Positions 13,450 through 24,090 of a stretch of DNA of 64,000 nt are shown here, in pieces (position 1 is the stretch's first letter; every line of letters begins with the position of its first letter). The DNA comes from Saururus chinensis (Eukaryota > Streptophyta > Magnoliopsida > Piperales > Saururaceae): the NCBI GenBank assembly GCA_035235625.1, contig CP141142.1, positions 14,848,995 to 14,912,994 on the forward strand. Direction: 5' to 3'. Position numbers and translations under genes: made by a program. The notes beneath the pieces are model-generated. The model had not been told where the DNA came from. It ran no database searches and was given only the letters and a program-made list of their open reading frames with translations.

Positions 13450-14125
13450 GAAAGAACATATGTGCATAGGTAATATTAGTTGGTCAATTTTGTTTGTCAA
13501 AACTATGTAGAAACTTAATTATGTAATTATTCTTAGAAATTTGACTAGGTGTAGTTATAGTCGAGTTAGGTTTGGAATGGATGGTTTTGAAAAATTGTAG
13601 TAGACATATTCTTATAGATCAAGATCGAAGACTAAAGAATGTTAATGACTTAAGAGGTTTATTAAGTACACATTCTCATACAAAAGACACTTGAAAAAGT
13701 TTTAGAAGTGATTTTGGAAGCTTTAAACACAAAGTAAAAAAGCTTTAAGGATTCGAGAAGGAAGAATTGAAAGCCAACATTAACAACAAAGAAGATTTAA
13801 CAAAGGAGTTTGTGTCAAGTTTAGAGGTTGGTTAGTTGTTTTGTGTTTTGTAAGTTCTATATCTTACTAGTGCATTCCTTCAATCTTGGTTGATATTGTC
13901 GTGGTTTCTTACTTGAGTTTGTGTTTTTCACGTAAAAATCTATGCCTGATTTTGTGGTTTTCATATTTGGTTTATTAATTTGATTGATCATGAATGACAA
14001 TTAGACATTAGGGTTTGTTTATTCTGTTTCAAAATAAATTCTTGCGCATAGAGGCTAGAACTTTTAATTCCTTACTTAAGAAAGAACTAGGGTTATGAGT
14101 AATCTAGAAGTCCACTTTTGCCATT
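13450..14125 (+). repeat. 3' LTR of the Sirevirus-like copia element
   Basis: This segment begins TGAAAGAACATATGTGC directly after the purine tract AAAGGGAAGAT and aligns with 1323-2617. It lacks about 570 bp present in the left LTR. Substitutions are frequent throughout, so the insertion is old. Confidence 0.6.
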
Positions 14126-14335
14126 TAGTTGGATATTAAACTTTGATATGTTGGGTATCATTTCTACAGACCCTCACGAGATACAACTCGTCCAACTAGA
14201 GACTCATAGGGGTTCAATGGCTTGTTGCATACACTAAATACAATTGTAATTCCCTACAATAGTAACATTTATTTTTCTAGATTAGTTTAATTTTGTTTTA
14301 CTTGAGAACTAGCAACATATAGGTTTGGTGTTATT

Positions 14336-15487
14336 TGATGAGTGTAATTTATATGTTATTTTATCCCTATTTACTTTATTTTCTAGTCTTATTTAAGAAT
14401 TATAGCTTAGATGATATTAAATTATGCTTAACAATGTCAGAAAAGTCTTGTGTGATGTTTTGGATTAATAAATTGGCTAAGTATTGAATTTTTCATTGTA
14501 GAAAGAATATAAGTGATAAATCGAGTATGTAGGCCAATCGATCGACTACGAAGTAGACGGACATTCTAGTAACTTTGCCCAATCGATTGGTCGGATGGGT
14601 GATCTATTGGCTAAATAGCCAGTTTCCTAGTTTTAGCTAGTTTTCAATTAAAACTCTTCCACCGACTCTTGGTTCTATATAAACACCTATAGGAGGATTC
14701 CAAGTAATTTTTTGAAGAAAAAAAGAGAAGAGAAAGTGGAGGAGCAATCAAGGACTTCCATGAAGATTCAAGAGCACCTCTCAACCATGCAAGACCAGAA
14801 TTCTCATGTTAGGAGTTGATGAAGTCATAAATGAGTTTCAATTCCTTTTTCTTTGATTTATATCTTAGTTGTGAAGTATGACAATTGTATGAAGAGTGCT
14901 TTATTTTCAATTAAAGAGTTTTCACCTTAATTCAATTCTTTGTTGATTTATTTGTCTTGTAGATGATTGATCTATGTAGTTTTGGTGTTCACATCAATTC
15001 TAATTTCTATTATTTAAATGATATGGCTATGCAATAGGTTTTAATGTTCATGTGTTTATTGAATTTGATGATTTATGCTAAAATTAGACAAGTTACGTCT
15101 ATAATTTGGCTTGGAGTAGATGATTTGTTTTATGTTGAAAATAATTCATGCCATGGAGTTAATTACTGATTTTCTCTAAGCAATTCTAGCTTGTGGTTGA
15201 GAATACTTATTCATACTCACACATGATTTAGATTAGAGGTTGAAGGTGTTATTATGATTCTATTTGTAGATTTGATTTCCAAAGATAGTGTCATCATATT
15301 GCTCTCTTGTTTGGTTTAAGTTGGTTCCAATAAATTACTTGTTTAATTTAAGTTTGCGTTCTTTTCGTTTTCAATCATCAACAAATTCTTCTTTTAAATT
15401 TTGTAAGAATTTAATCAATCCCTGAGGTTCAACAACCCTAATACAATTGCCTTGTATACTTTCAAATGATTTCATTATAAATGATCA
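14336..15487 (+). mobile_element. Athila/Tat-type gypsy LTR, isolated
   Basis: The segment starts TGATGAGTGTAATTTATATG and ends AAATGATCA. It matches, in opposite orientation, the Athila-like LTR at 39932-41312 at both ends, including the conserved closing part with CTGAGGTTCAACAACCCT and ATTGCCTTGTA. It contains a TATA-like TCTATATAAACACC (14672-14685), a plausible LTR promoter. The flanks (TTATT and TTCTC) do not form a clear duplication, so I cannot prove it is a solo LTR rather than a truncated element. Confidence 0.65.
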
Positions 15488-16190
15488 TTCTCCATTGATG
15501 GAAGGATGATGTTAGTCATACAAGTTTGCTTTATTTTACAAGAGAATGACTTGAAGACTGTTGACTTCAAGTTGAAGTATTTGGAGAATGGTGAAGACGG
15601 ATCAGTCTTCCAAGTGGGAGATTGTTAAAGAGTGGCTGATGGACTGGAAAGTAGTGATTGATCATGGGGATAGTGAGATTGATCTCGGCGGATAGGAGAA
15701 CCGATCAATTGCAAGACTCAAACTTTCAATCATTTGGGGTATTAGAGCGAGCAATGAAGGCTAAGTCGAGAAACAATGAATCACCAAGTCTAAGCAATCA
15801 ACCTGTTGCAGATCTCAATACAATTTTGTCTCTGATTTTGACTCTTTCTAATTAGCTACTCGAGGATTCCCTTCTCCACACAGGCTTATACTACCTTGTA
15901 CAACTCATGGGGTATAAAAAGACTTTTAAAACCCCAAAGGAAGCATTGTAAAAGCTTTTATTTCTAATAGTTAGAGAGGATTTGAGGGTTATGAGAGTTG
16001 TAATCTTGTCCTTCGTAATTCTTCTCAAATATAGTAGATTTGTGCGAGTGGTGGAAGTTAGCACATTGCTAAACCAACTTGAATCTTATATCTTTCTTGT
16101 CACATCTATTTTTCATGTTGAAGTTCATCGTTGCATGCCTCTCTAAAGGACATATTTCTATCTCCAAAAGAAGAAATAGAAGTTGGCAAT
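15488..16190 (+). mobile_element. Copia 3' end and LTR remnant
   Basis: A purine tract, CAAGTGGGAGAT, at 15610-15622 is followed by TGTTAAAGAG, the usual junction between a copia internal region and its 3' LTR. A TATA-like GGTATAAAAAG lies at 15911-15921. The right LTR edge is not clear and is placed near 16190. The upstream piece 15488-15609 would be the very end of pol but is too short to confirm. Confidence 0.45.
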
Positions 16191-16419
16191 AGAAAATGTA
16201 GGGACCGGTAACCATGCATGCTGGACAAATCCAATTTTATAAGTTGAACCCAGCCTGCGTAGAAGTCTATGCTTCCAATAAGCCAAGGATTTTTTTAATC
16301 TCTGTAATGAAGGGAAGACACATGGAAGCTCTCATGGTGCCAAAAAAGAGAGGGAAGCCAAGATATGAGAGGAAATCAAGCAAAGACTCAATTATGCTTT
16401 TCTTAGTGTAACTTTTGGA

Positions 16420-17330
16420 GAATTTGTGCATTGGCTGGCCGGAAGAAGCATAGCAGTCACGAGCCCGTGGGGTGGCGCACCAATGAAAAACAAGTCTTTA
16501 GTCACAATCTACACAATCAAGCACATGTATACACAAATATAAACAATAAAAAAATCACCATAGAGGATTCAAGAGACCAAAACGAAATTGAGGAGCAAGG
16601 GCATACTGACCTTGGGCTGTCCAGCCCATTCCACGCCCACAATTCCTTAACGACACCAATCGTATGGAATAGATCTCAAGAGAAACAAGAAGAGAGGATG
16701 ATTTACCTTAGTATGTGTTGATCCCTCTTTACCTTACTCTTGGAGGCAATACTCAACAGCAATGGTGTCCCGAAAGCCCACCTACATGTCCCATCAAGGG
16801 AGGAGAATCTTCTCCTTCAATTGGTTCGTCAATGATCCATGAGAGTGGAGAGTAGAGGGGCAGCCAGCAGATTTTTCCAAAGCTTGTGCAGGCCACACCA
16901 AGGAGAGAAATGGGGGCAGCAATTGGGAGAGAGGAGACAAGGAGAGGGGGCGTCCCAAACTTAGGGCAATATCCTCTCTTGACCTCCCTTAAATACCACT
17001 CTCTAATCTCTCTTAATTGGGCCTATTCAGTGGGCTTTTCTTAATGGACATATGCTGAGTTTTTCCAGTTTAACTAAGAGGGTCATACACAACGGGAGCG
17101 GCCACTCTCTCTCAGAGCCCGAGGAGGCCTATACCCCCTACAAATGGCCAAGCCCACATGCCTAGTGTACGTGTGTGATAAATGTGGGTCCCAATCAAAT
17201 TAGTGTCACGATGGCTCATGTGGGGTCAGTGTGACTACCCCTACCCTTAGACCCTATGGCCCGTACTGGCTCACCCAGACCGCAATCCATGTGGACCAAA
17301 ATTGGCCCGAGCCCATACACTGGTCCAACA
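16420..17330 (-). repeat. 3' LTR of the minus-strand copia element
   Basis: Read on the minus strand it starts TGTTGGACCAGTGTATGGGC, directly after the polypurine tract CAGTGGGGGA (17331-17340). It is homologous to the plus-strand copies at 30313 and 31622. Shared blocks include the opening phrase, the GGGATCAACACATA segment, and a closing GGTGC-CCACCC...TTCCGGCCA block. The low-coordinate edge near 16420-16435 is approximate. Confidence 0.7.
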
Positions 17331-17340
17331 TCCCCCACTG

Positions 17341-19770
17341 TGGGTGAAGACTAATGTTATGAGCGTGCTTTGAAAATAGATTCGTCGTTAAGGCCTTAGT
17401 GAACAGATCTGCCAACATCTCAGTAGTAGGAATATGACTCACAATCACTTTTCCCCTCTGTAGCATGTTGTAAATATAATAGTACTGCACCTAAATGTGC
17501 TTACCTCTCGCATTGATCTCCCCATTCTTAGGTATCGACACTGCTGCTAGATTATCACAATAAATTCTTACTAGAAACTCTTTTATCCATACTACCTAGG
17601 AAGCTGCAATACTTTTCCCCTCTGTAACATGTTGTAAATGTAATAGTACTGCACCTCAATGTACTTACCTCTCGCACTGATCTCCCCATTCTTAGGTGTC
17701 GACACTACTGCTAGATTATCACAATAAATTCTTACTAGAAACTCTTTTATCCATATTACCTGGGAAGCTGCAATACTGCATGGATAAATCTTAGTTTCCA
17801 TCATAGACTTAGAAACAGTATTTTGTTTCTTACTTGCCCACGATATTGCCCCACCTCCAAACATGAAGAAAAATTTGGCAGTGGATTTCTTATCATTTGG
17901 ATCCCCCACATAATTTAAATCACTATATCCAGCCAATGATAAATTGTCCGCTTAATAGGTGAGTTTTAAACTCTTTGACCCTAAAAGGTACCAAAATACC
18001 CTCTTCACTGCTTACAAGTGTTGAAGTCCAAGGTCTGCTTGGTAACGGCTCAGCAAGCTAACCACAAAGCTCAAATCAGGCCTCGTATAGGTCATGGCAT
18101 ACATCAAGCTACCAATAGCTTGTGCATATGGCACAGACTCCATCTGGAGTCGGTCTTCCCTAGTTCGAGAAGTCATACTCTTAGACAACATTGTACCCTT
18201 GTAAATATGGGACTCAATGGTTTCCTTACAAATGACATTGAATTGTTTGAGAATGCTTTCTATGTATGACTCTTGAGATATTCTAAGCTTTCTAGCTTTT
18301 CTATTTCTGTTAATTTTCATCCCAAAGATGTAGGATGTCTCACCCATCTCTTTTATCTCAAACTGGGTTTTGAGTCATTCTTTTAAACTGACAATCATAC
18401 TTAGGTCATTCCCCATCAAGAGTATGTCGTCTATATACAATGTCAACATCATATACCTAGCCTCATCCCATAAGGTATAGGCACAGTGATCGTGTTCATT
18501 CACTATGAACCAATATTCACTAATCACCTTATGAAAAGTGAAGTACCATTGCCTTGAAGATTGTTTTAGGCCATACAATGATTTTATCAGCTTGCACACC
18601 TTGTGCTCCTCTCCAGGAACTACAAAACACTTAGGTTGTTCCATGTAAATCTCCTCCTGTAATCTCCATTTAGGAAGGCAGTCTTTACATCAATTTGATA
18701 TAGCTTTAAATCAAAGTAAGCAACACATGCTAAGAGACATCTGATTGAGTCAAATCTTAACATAAGAAAGTATGTCTCTTTAAAGTCCATCCCATACACT
18801 TGGGTGAACCCTTAGGCTACTAATCTCACTTTGTACTTATTTATAGACCCATCAGCCTTAAGCTCTTTTTGAAGATCCATTTATACCCACTGGGTTTCTA
18901 CCCTTCAGGTTGATCCACTATCTCCCAAACCTTGTTCTTTAAGATATAGTCCATCTCTCCTGAATAGCATTCTGCCATTCTTGAGTGTCCAGAAGACTTA
19001 AAACTTGCTCAAGGGTGATTGGGTCATCTAGAATGGGCTTAACTAACATGACATTATCCTCCCCTGTATAGAAGTCTCTCAACTGTGTTGAAGGTGTTAT
19101 TTCCCTCAATGCCCTAGGTTCCGGTTTGGTTTGGTTTTGATATGACCCAATTACTTCATCTAGGGAAGTGCTAGGACCATCCTCTTTTACAGCCTCAAAC
19201 AAATCGACTCTTTTGTTAGGTATTTTGGGTTTAATTCTTCCTCCAAGAAATAAGCGTCTCTAAAATTAATCTATCCCATCCGTGTGGTGAACCACAAATC
19301 CATACCCCTTAGAGTGGTCACAATTATTAATAAAGTTGTTCTTTATGGTCTTGGGGTCTAGCTTTGACCTATGCTAGTCAGGCACCTTTACATGTGCCCT
19401 GAGCCCCCACACTCTAAGCAGCCCTAAGTTCAGACGTCGACTCGTCCATAACTCATAAGGTGTTTGTTAGACTACCTTTGTGGGTACACAATTAAGGATG
19501 TATATGACGGTGTCTAAAGCATCACCCCAGAAGTTGGTTCCAAACATAGAGTGATTTAACATGGACCTTAACATGTCCATAAGCATCCTATTACGCCTTT
19601 CTTCCACTCCATTTTGCTATAGAGTGTACGGTAGGGTGTATTGATGAACTATTCCCTGATCACTTTAATAATCCTTAAATAGGTCAGAGGTGTACTTGCT
19701 ACCCCTGTCAGTCCTTAGTATTTTTACTTTCCTGCCTAACTAAGTCTCTACCTTAGCTTTACATTCCTTG
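17341..19770 (-). pseudogene. Ty1-copia pol remnant: integrase end, reverse transcriptase, RNase H
   Basis: On the minus strand, from high to low coordinates, a broken polyprotein can be read. First comes the integrase C-terminal half (KTLRTDRG-like, HQYTLPYTL-QNGVEERRNR near 19600). Next is a linker (about 18900-19250). Then come reverse transcriptase motifs: EQPKCFVVPG-EHKVCKL, SLYGLKQSSRQW, and the catalytic-type LTLYIDDILLMGNDL near 18420, where the YIDD box carries one catalytic aspartate pair. RNase H follows (AGYSDLNYVGD, and FMFGGGAISWASKKQNTVSKS at 17820-17890). Many stops make it inactive. It is truncated at about 19770, where the Mutator-associated repeats begin, so gag and half of integrase are missing. 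Confidence 0.85.
17447..17774 (-). repeat. 164-bp tandem duplication inside copia RNase H
   Basis: The segment beginning ACTTTTCCCCTCTGTA at 17447 is repeated at 17611, an offset of 164 bp, and the two units differ at few positions. 164 is not a multiple of three, so the duplication shifts the frame. It is a later rearrangement of an already dead element. Confidence 0.9.
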
Positions 19771-20262
19771 AATTTATATATCACCGTCTAGAGTGAATTG
19801 TGCCCACCGTCAGATATAGGTGAGGACCGTATCCGATAGCAGGCCAATTCACCAGTCGCCGCTAAAGAAATCTCCCGAATGACCCACCTCCGCAAAGAAC
19901 CAGTGAGTAAGCGTTCTGCAAAACCTAACTGGGAATCTAACGACTAGGGCGCGGATGCGATGGATCATTGGAGAAATTGATATATCGCAGTCGAGAGATC
20001 CAAGCCCGCCATCGGATGTAGGGTGTGACCGTATTCGATGGTGGGCCGATACACCCGCCACCACTACAGCAATATCCCAAACGATACGTCTTCACGAAGA
20101 ACATCATCATGAGAAAGACATTGCTAAATTGTCGTCTAGTGAACCATGCCCACCATCGGATATAGGTGAGAACCGTATCCGATGACGGGCCGATTCACCA
20201 GCCACCGCTAGCCCAATCTCTGCGAAGAACCTGTGGCGAGCATTCTGCAAACCCTAACCCTA
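19771..20262. repeat. About 200-bp tandem repeats with hairpins, units A-C
   Basis: Unit starts are 19771, 19976 and 20120. Each contains a CATGCCCACC-ATCGGATA arm and its inverted partner TATCCGAT-GG-GGGCC. In unit C the arms are 20139-20162 and 20176-20198, with about 19 of 23 positions pairing and a 13-base loop. In unit A they are 19793-19816 and 19830-19852. The rest of each unit carries a constant tail (CAAAGAACCAGTGAG-AAGCGTTCTGCAAAACC in unit A). Units B and C are shortened to about 144 bp. Two more units lie at 21124 and 21325. Confidence 0.85.
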
Positions 20263-20264
20263 AG
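20249..20264. promoter_or_regulatory. Telo-box-like AAACCCTAACCCTAAG
   Basis: Two near-perfect plant telomere units stand between the last hairpin unit and the TA tract. The same 16 bases occur in the second module at 25998-26013. AAACCCTAA telo-boxes are known plant promoter and chromatin elements; a role here is only suggested by conservation in both modules. Confidence 0.5.
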
Positions 20265-20457
20265 ATATATATATATATATGTATATATATATATGTATAT
20301 ATATATATGTATATATATATATGTATATATATATATATGTATATATATATATGTATATATATATGTATATATATGTATATATGTATATATATGTATATAT
20401 ATGTATATATGTATATATATGTATATATGTATATATATATGTATATATGTATATATA
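20265..20457. repeat. Expanded (TA)n / ATATATGT microsatellite
   Basis: About 190 bp of alternating TA interrupted by regularly placed GT steps. At the same position in the duplicate module (26014-26028) there are only about 15 bp of TA, so this tract expanded after the modules duplicated. Frames through it that look like Tyr-Ile-Met repeats are artefacts. Confidence 0.95.
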
Positions 20458-20539
20458 GGCAAGGTAAGACGGTTATGGACCGCCAGGTAATTGAATGTAT
20501 TGAAGCCTCGAGAATAACCCATTCGCTATTTCAAAATTT

Positions 20540-20900
20540 TGAACATATAATTGTCATGTGTTCAAACACACAATAGGCCAAATATCGTGTATGTAATAAC
20601 ACGTCCAACATTTACAATATTCAATATGTACAACATGTCGTGTTTTTAGGAACACGTTAATTACATATTTCGTGTTGATTATACCACGATGCATATGCCA
20701 AAAATGTGAGCCGAAGAATGGGTGGAAAAGGTATCCCTGATCGTGTCATTAGCAACACGGACAGCCATTCGGTCGTGTTTTCATTCACACGATATACACA
20801 CTACATCCTACGTACAACAAGGCGTGTTTTTAGGAACACGTTAATTACTTATGTCGTGTTAATTGACCTCCTTCAGCTTGTTCTTGGGAACAATATTGAT
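20540..20900. repeat. Palindrome array, first 3' module of MULE-1
   Basis: There are repeated inverted pairs of the ATCGTGT/ACACGAT type: TCGTGTTTTTAGGAACACG near 20638, a similar GCGTGTTTTTAGGAACACG near 20821, ATCGTGTCATTAGCAACACG near 20738, and TCGTGTTTTCATTCACACGA near 20773. Spacers are 5-10 bases. The array ends beside CTCCTTCAGCTTGTTC, which corresponds to the end of the transposase gene in the second module. Confidence 0.75.
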
Positions 20901-21123
20901 AGCGTGTTCGAAAGCAGAAAATCGACATGTTATCAATATACAAGGAAGACAACTTTCAATGGGAAGAAATATAGAACTGTTATTAATTTATTACATCCAA
21001 CAAACTAATCTTTACAGAACTTTAAAAATACAAAGATAATAACAATCCGTCTCCACGAGAGCGATCAGTTGGCATGCGATCTCCTTGCAGACTCTCGAAC
21101 CGATGCGACTGATCATTAGGGAC

Positions 21124-21467
21124 ATTGATATATCGCCGTTTAACGAACCATGCCCACCTTCGGATATAGGCGAGGACAATATCCGAAGGCAGGCACATTC
21201 GCCAGCCGATGCTAAAGCAATCTCCCGAATGACCCGTCTCTGATGAGAACCAGTGTGTGAGCGTTCTGCAAAACCTAAAATGTCGTTTAACGAATAGGGC
21301 GCGGATGCGACTGATCATTGGAGATATTAATATATTGACGTGTCTAGTGAATCATGCCCACGATTGGATATAGGTGGTGACTGTATTCAATTGTGGGATA
21401 GATTCACTAGCCGCCACTACAGGAATATCCCGAACAATACATCTTTGTGAAGAACAGATTCACTAGC
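21124..21467. repeat. Hairpin repeat units D and E
   Basis: Unit D arms are 21144-21166 and 21180-21201; unit E arms are 21347-21370 and 21384-21407. Compared with unit C, D has replaced A-T by T-A next to the loop and T-A by C-G at the base of the stem, with both arms changed together. Unit E shows further paired changes (CGG to TGG with CCG to TCA-type partners). Unit E is split by the solo LTR and resumes at 25951. Confidence 0.85.
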
Positions 21468-22130
21468 TGTAACGCCCGAGATTTTTCATACATTTTCCTT
21501 AAAATTCACGAAATTTTTTTTTAATATAACGTCTGTAAATCGGAGGAAAAATGATGAAATCAAAACCTAATAAAACAGTTTATAATTTGAAACACTAAAC
21601 CTCAATTTTCCATCTAAATATTTCCACCATAGGGTCAAACATCGTACGGCCAAAGCAGATATCCTCAGGCGCTACTCGAAAACACATGTATGACTAAATT
21701 TCTATGATCATAGACTTTAAATACAAATCTCTACTTGGCATCCCTGAGTGCAAGTCCCATAACAGTCAACAGTCTAATCCAATCGAAAGTCCAGAAAGAT
21801 AAACATCTTAATGTCTCGTTTCACCCAATACATCGGGTCATGGAACAAATAAACTCGCAGTGAGTCAAGCATATACCTAAGTCTAAGGGAATCAATCCAC
21901 CTCGGAAGCGAGCATCCATCTCAGGAGCTCTTCGCACAACCTACAAAACCTCCTGTACAACAGGGCTAAAAAGTAGGGTGACGAGTACTTTCATACTTAG
22001 TAGGAAAATACCTAGTAGGGGAAACCAAAATAGTGAACTCACTAAGTTCATAAATACATGCGTTCATGCAACTCAAACATTAAGCAATCAACATAATATA
22101 ATCATAATCATGCACATATACATACAGTCA

Positions 22131-22262
22131 TACCAAATGCACCATTGTGCCAAAGTAATACCAAATGCACCATCGTGCCGAAAATATACCAAATGCACCA
22201 TCATGCCAAAATCATACCAAATGCACCATCGTGTCAAAATCATACCAAATGCACCATCAAAT
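22131..22262. repeat. Five tandem copies of a 27-29-bp unit inside the solo LTR
   Basis: The unit is ATACCAAATGCACCATCGTG followed by CCAAAATC, repeated about five times with small length changes. Copy 2 of this LTR lacks the array and keeps only one unit-like trace near 44995-45012, so the repeat number changed after the two copies separated. Confidence 0.9.
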
Positions 22263-23809
22263 TAAACTTACACAAACGCCCTTATTCAGAGTCTTACAAA
22301 CTTACTCGTACCACTGTATGCTTACTCATACAACATACGCATACTTGTACAACCATACTCGTACAATCATACTAGTACGACCTTACTCGTACAACTTACA
22401 CAAAATCACACTTACTGTCTTACTCAGAAACTTACTCTTACAATCGTACTCATACTATTACAGTCGTGCACATACACATACTCTTACAGTCGTGCTCATA
22501 CACACACTCTTACAGTTGTGCTCATACCATAATCATACACATATTATCAACCACTAAAGCTCATTACAACTAATAAGCTCCAATGTCGAAATGGAAAAGA
22601 ATGTTACTGGGGCATCACCTTAACCTCCGGGGAGTGATTATCGTCATAGACTTTTCCAAAGGTAAGGCACACCAATGCTCATTGGACACTGGATCAAACA
22701 GGTAAGAGTAGATCCATGATACTACTTACCTGAGCGCACAAACATAAACACCCACACATAAGGGGTCATACAGTTGCCCACCATACTGGGTCTTATAGTA
22801 CCATAGAATTGCCCACCATAATGGGTCTTATAGTGTCAGTGCCACTCTTCGGCAGAAATCATACAATGCCACTTAGGCAGAAACATACAGTGCCACTCTT
22901 GGGAGGAAACATACAACGCTCTCAATAGAGCCTCAAACGTCTGGGCTTATATAGCACACAAACCAAAGTCAGAAACGTACATCACTCTCAACAAAGCATC
23001 AAATGTCTGGACTTATACAACACGCAGATCAAATAAGAAACATATGTCACTCTCAGAAGAGCATTAGACATCCGGTGCTCTATGCAGCACACAAACAACA
23101 TCCTGCAGGATAAACACCATGGCAAGACATGAGAAATGCTCGGCCGACTCATTATCGGCTAGCTCAAACACGGAACTTAATCCATCAAACCCTCAGGTCT
23201 CAAACTCACAATGCTATCATTAGTTGTGCTTATAATTCAAGTTTGAATTAAGTACATTATGTGGTACAATTATGCCACACAAGCACTCAAGCATACCGTG
23301 CTCCACTAATCAAACCGAAGCTTAGCCCAATCCGAAACCCAAGTTCATCAGGGCAACAGACTTCACTTAATCCGTCCACATCATTATCATAACACATCTT
23401 ACATCAGACCCTTATAGTCTTACATACTTTGCCATCCATCTTATGGCCAAAACATCTTACACTGACATCATTAAATGAAACTCCTCAGAGCCAACCCAGT
23501 TGTCACCCCCTTACTTATATCTCACTTATTATGCTTACTTTTCACTTCATAATTTATACGTTATGTTTGTACAATTATGCACACTCTTACTGTCTAACAA
23601 ACCTCACCCGTCATCCCATAACCTCTTTCATCCGTCATACGCTTACACATCCATATCAAGCACTGACACTTCTGACCACCCATAGCTCATACCTCTGCCC
23701 ACATACACATACACATATCCATAGCATAGGCAATTAGCCATCATACATACATATGTGTATCACACATACATATACATACACATACTATCATACATACATA
23801 GCTTACAAA

Positions 23810-24090
23810 CATGCTCACTAGTCATCACTAGTGCATATATATACATTTATACATACTTTAAACATACACGCTAGCCATCACTAGCACATGCATAATCCAT
23901 ACATACTCCAAACATGCACGCTAGCCATCACTAGCACATGCATAATCCAAACAAACTTTAAACATGCACACTAGCCATCACTAGCACATGCATACATACG
24001 TCAAATATACACACTAGCCATCACTAGTACATGTATAATCCATACATACTTCGAACGTGCACGCTAGCCATCATTAGCACATACGTACAT
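23810..24090. repeat. Six tandem copies of an about 50-bp unit inside the solo LTR
   Basis: Each unit holds the palindrome-like CTAGCCATCACTAGCACATG followed by ATAATCCATACATAC and AAACATGCACG. Units are imperfect and 45-60 bp long. The region falls in the part that is absent from copy 2 of the LTR. Confidence 0.85.

Larger units (their letters stand above)
1323..14125 (+). mobile_element. Decayed Sirevirus-like Ty1-copia element with nested insertions
   Basis: Two related segments, about 1323-2617 and 13450-14125, both begin TGAAAGAACATATGTG and stay alignable to the phrase TATTAA-CT; I read them as the 5' and 3' LTRs. Between them lie a copia gag remnant (2893-4758 and 7543-7780), a long AT-rich region, and a G-rich tract at about 13199 (AAAAGGGGGGAGA) like the polypurine tracts of Sireviruses. 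A second purine tract abuts the 3' LTR at 13438-13449. No reverse transcriptase or integrase can be recognised, so pol is deleted or unreadable. A possible 5-bp target duplication, GATAT, flanks the element, but the 3' boundary is uncertain. The Sirevirus assignment rests on LTR length, the tract and the coiled-coil gag extension. Confidence 0.55.

Noticed and set aside
20249-20264. Telomere-end sequence or chromosome fusion point
   Set aside because: Only two telomere-like units, repeated identically inside a duplicated transposon module; too short for a fusion relic.
20166-20576. Long open frames of Tyr-Ile-Met repeats on both strands
   Set aside because: They are translations of the TA/GT microsatellite, which is open in several frames at once; no coding signal.
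19793-21407. microRNA genes in the hairpin repeats
   Set aside because: Stems are about 23 bp with multiple repeated genomic copies inside a transposon; without small-RNA data a microRNA call is not supported.
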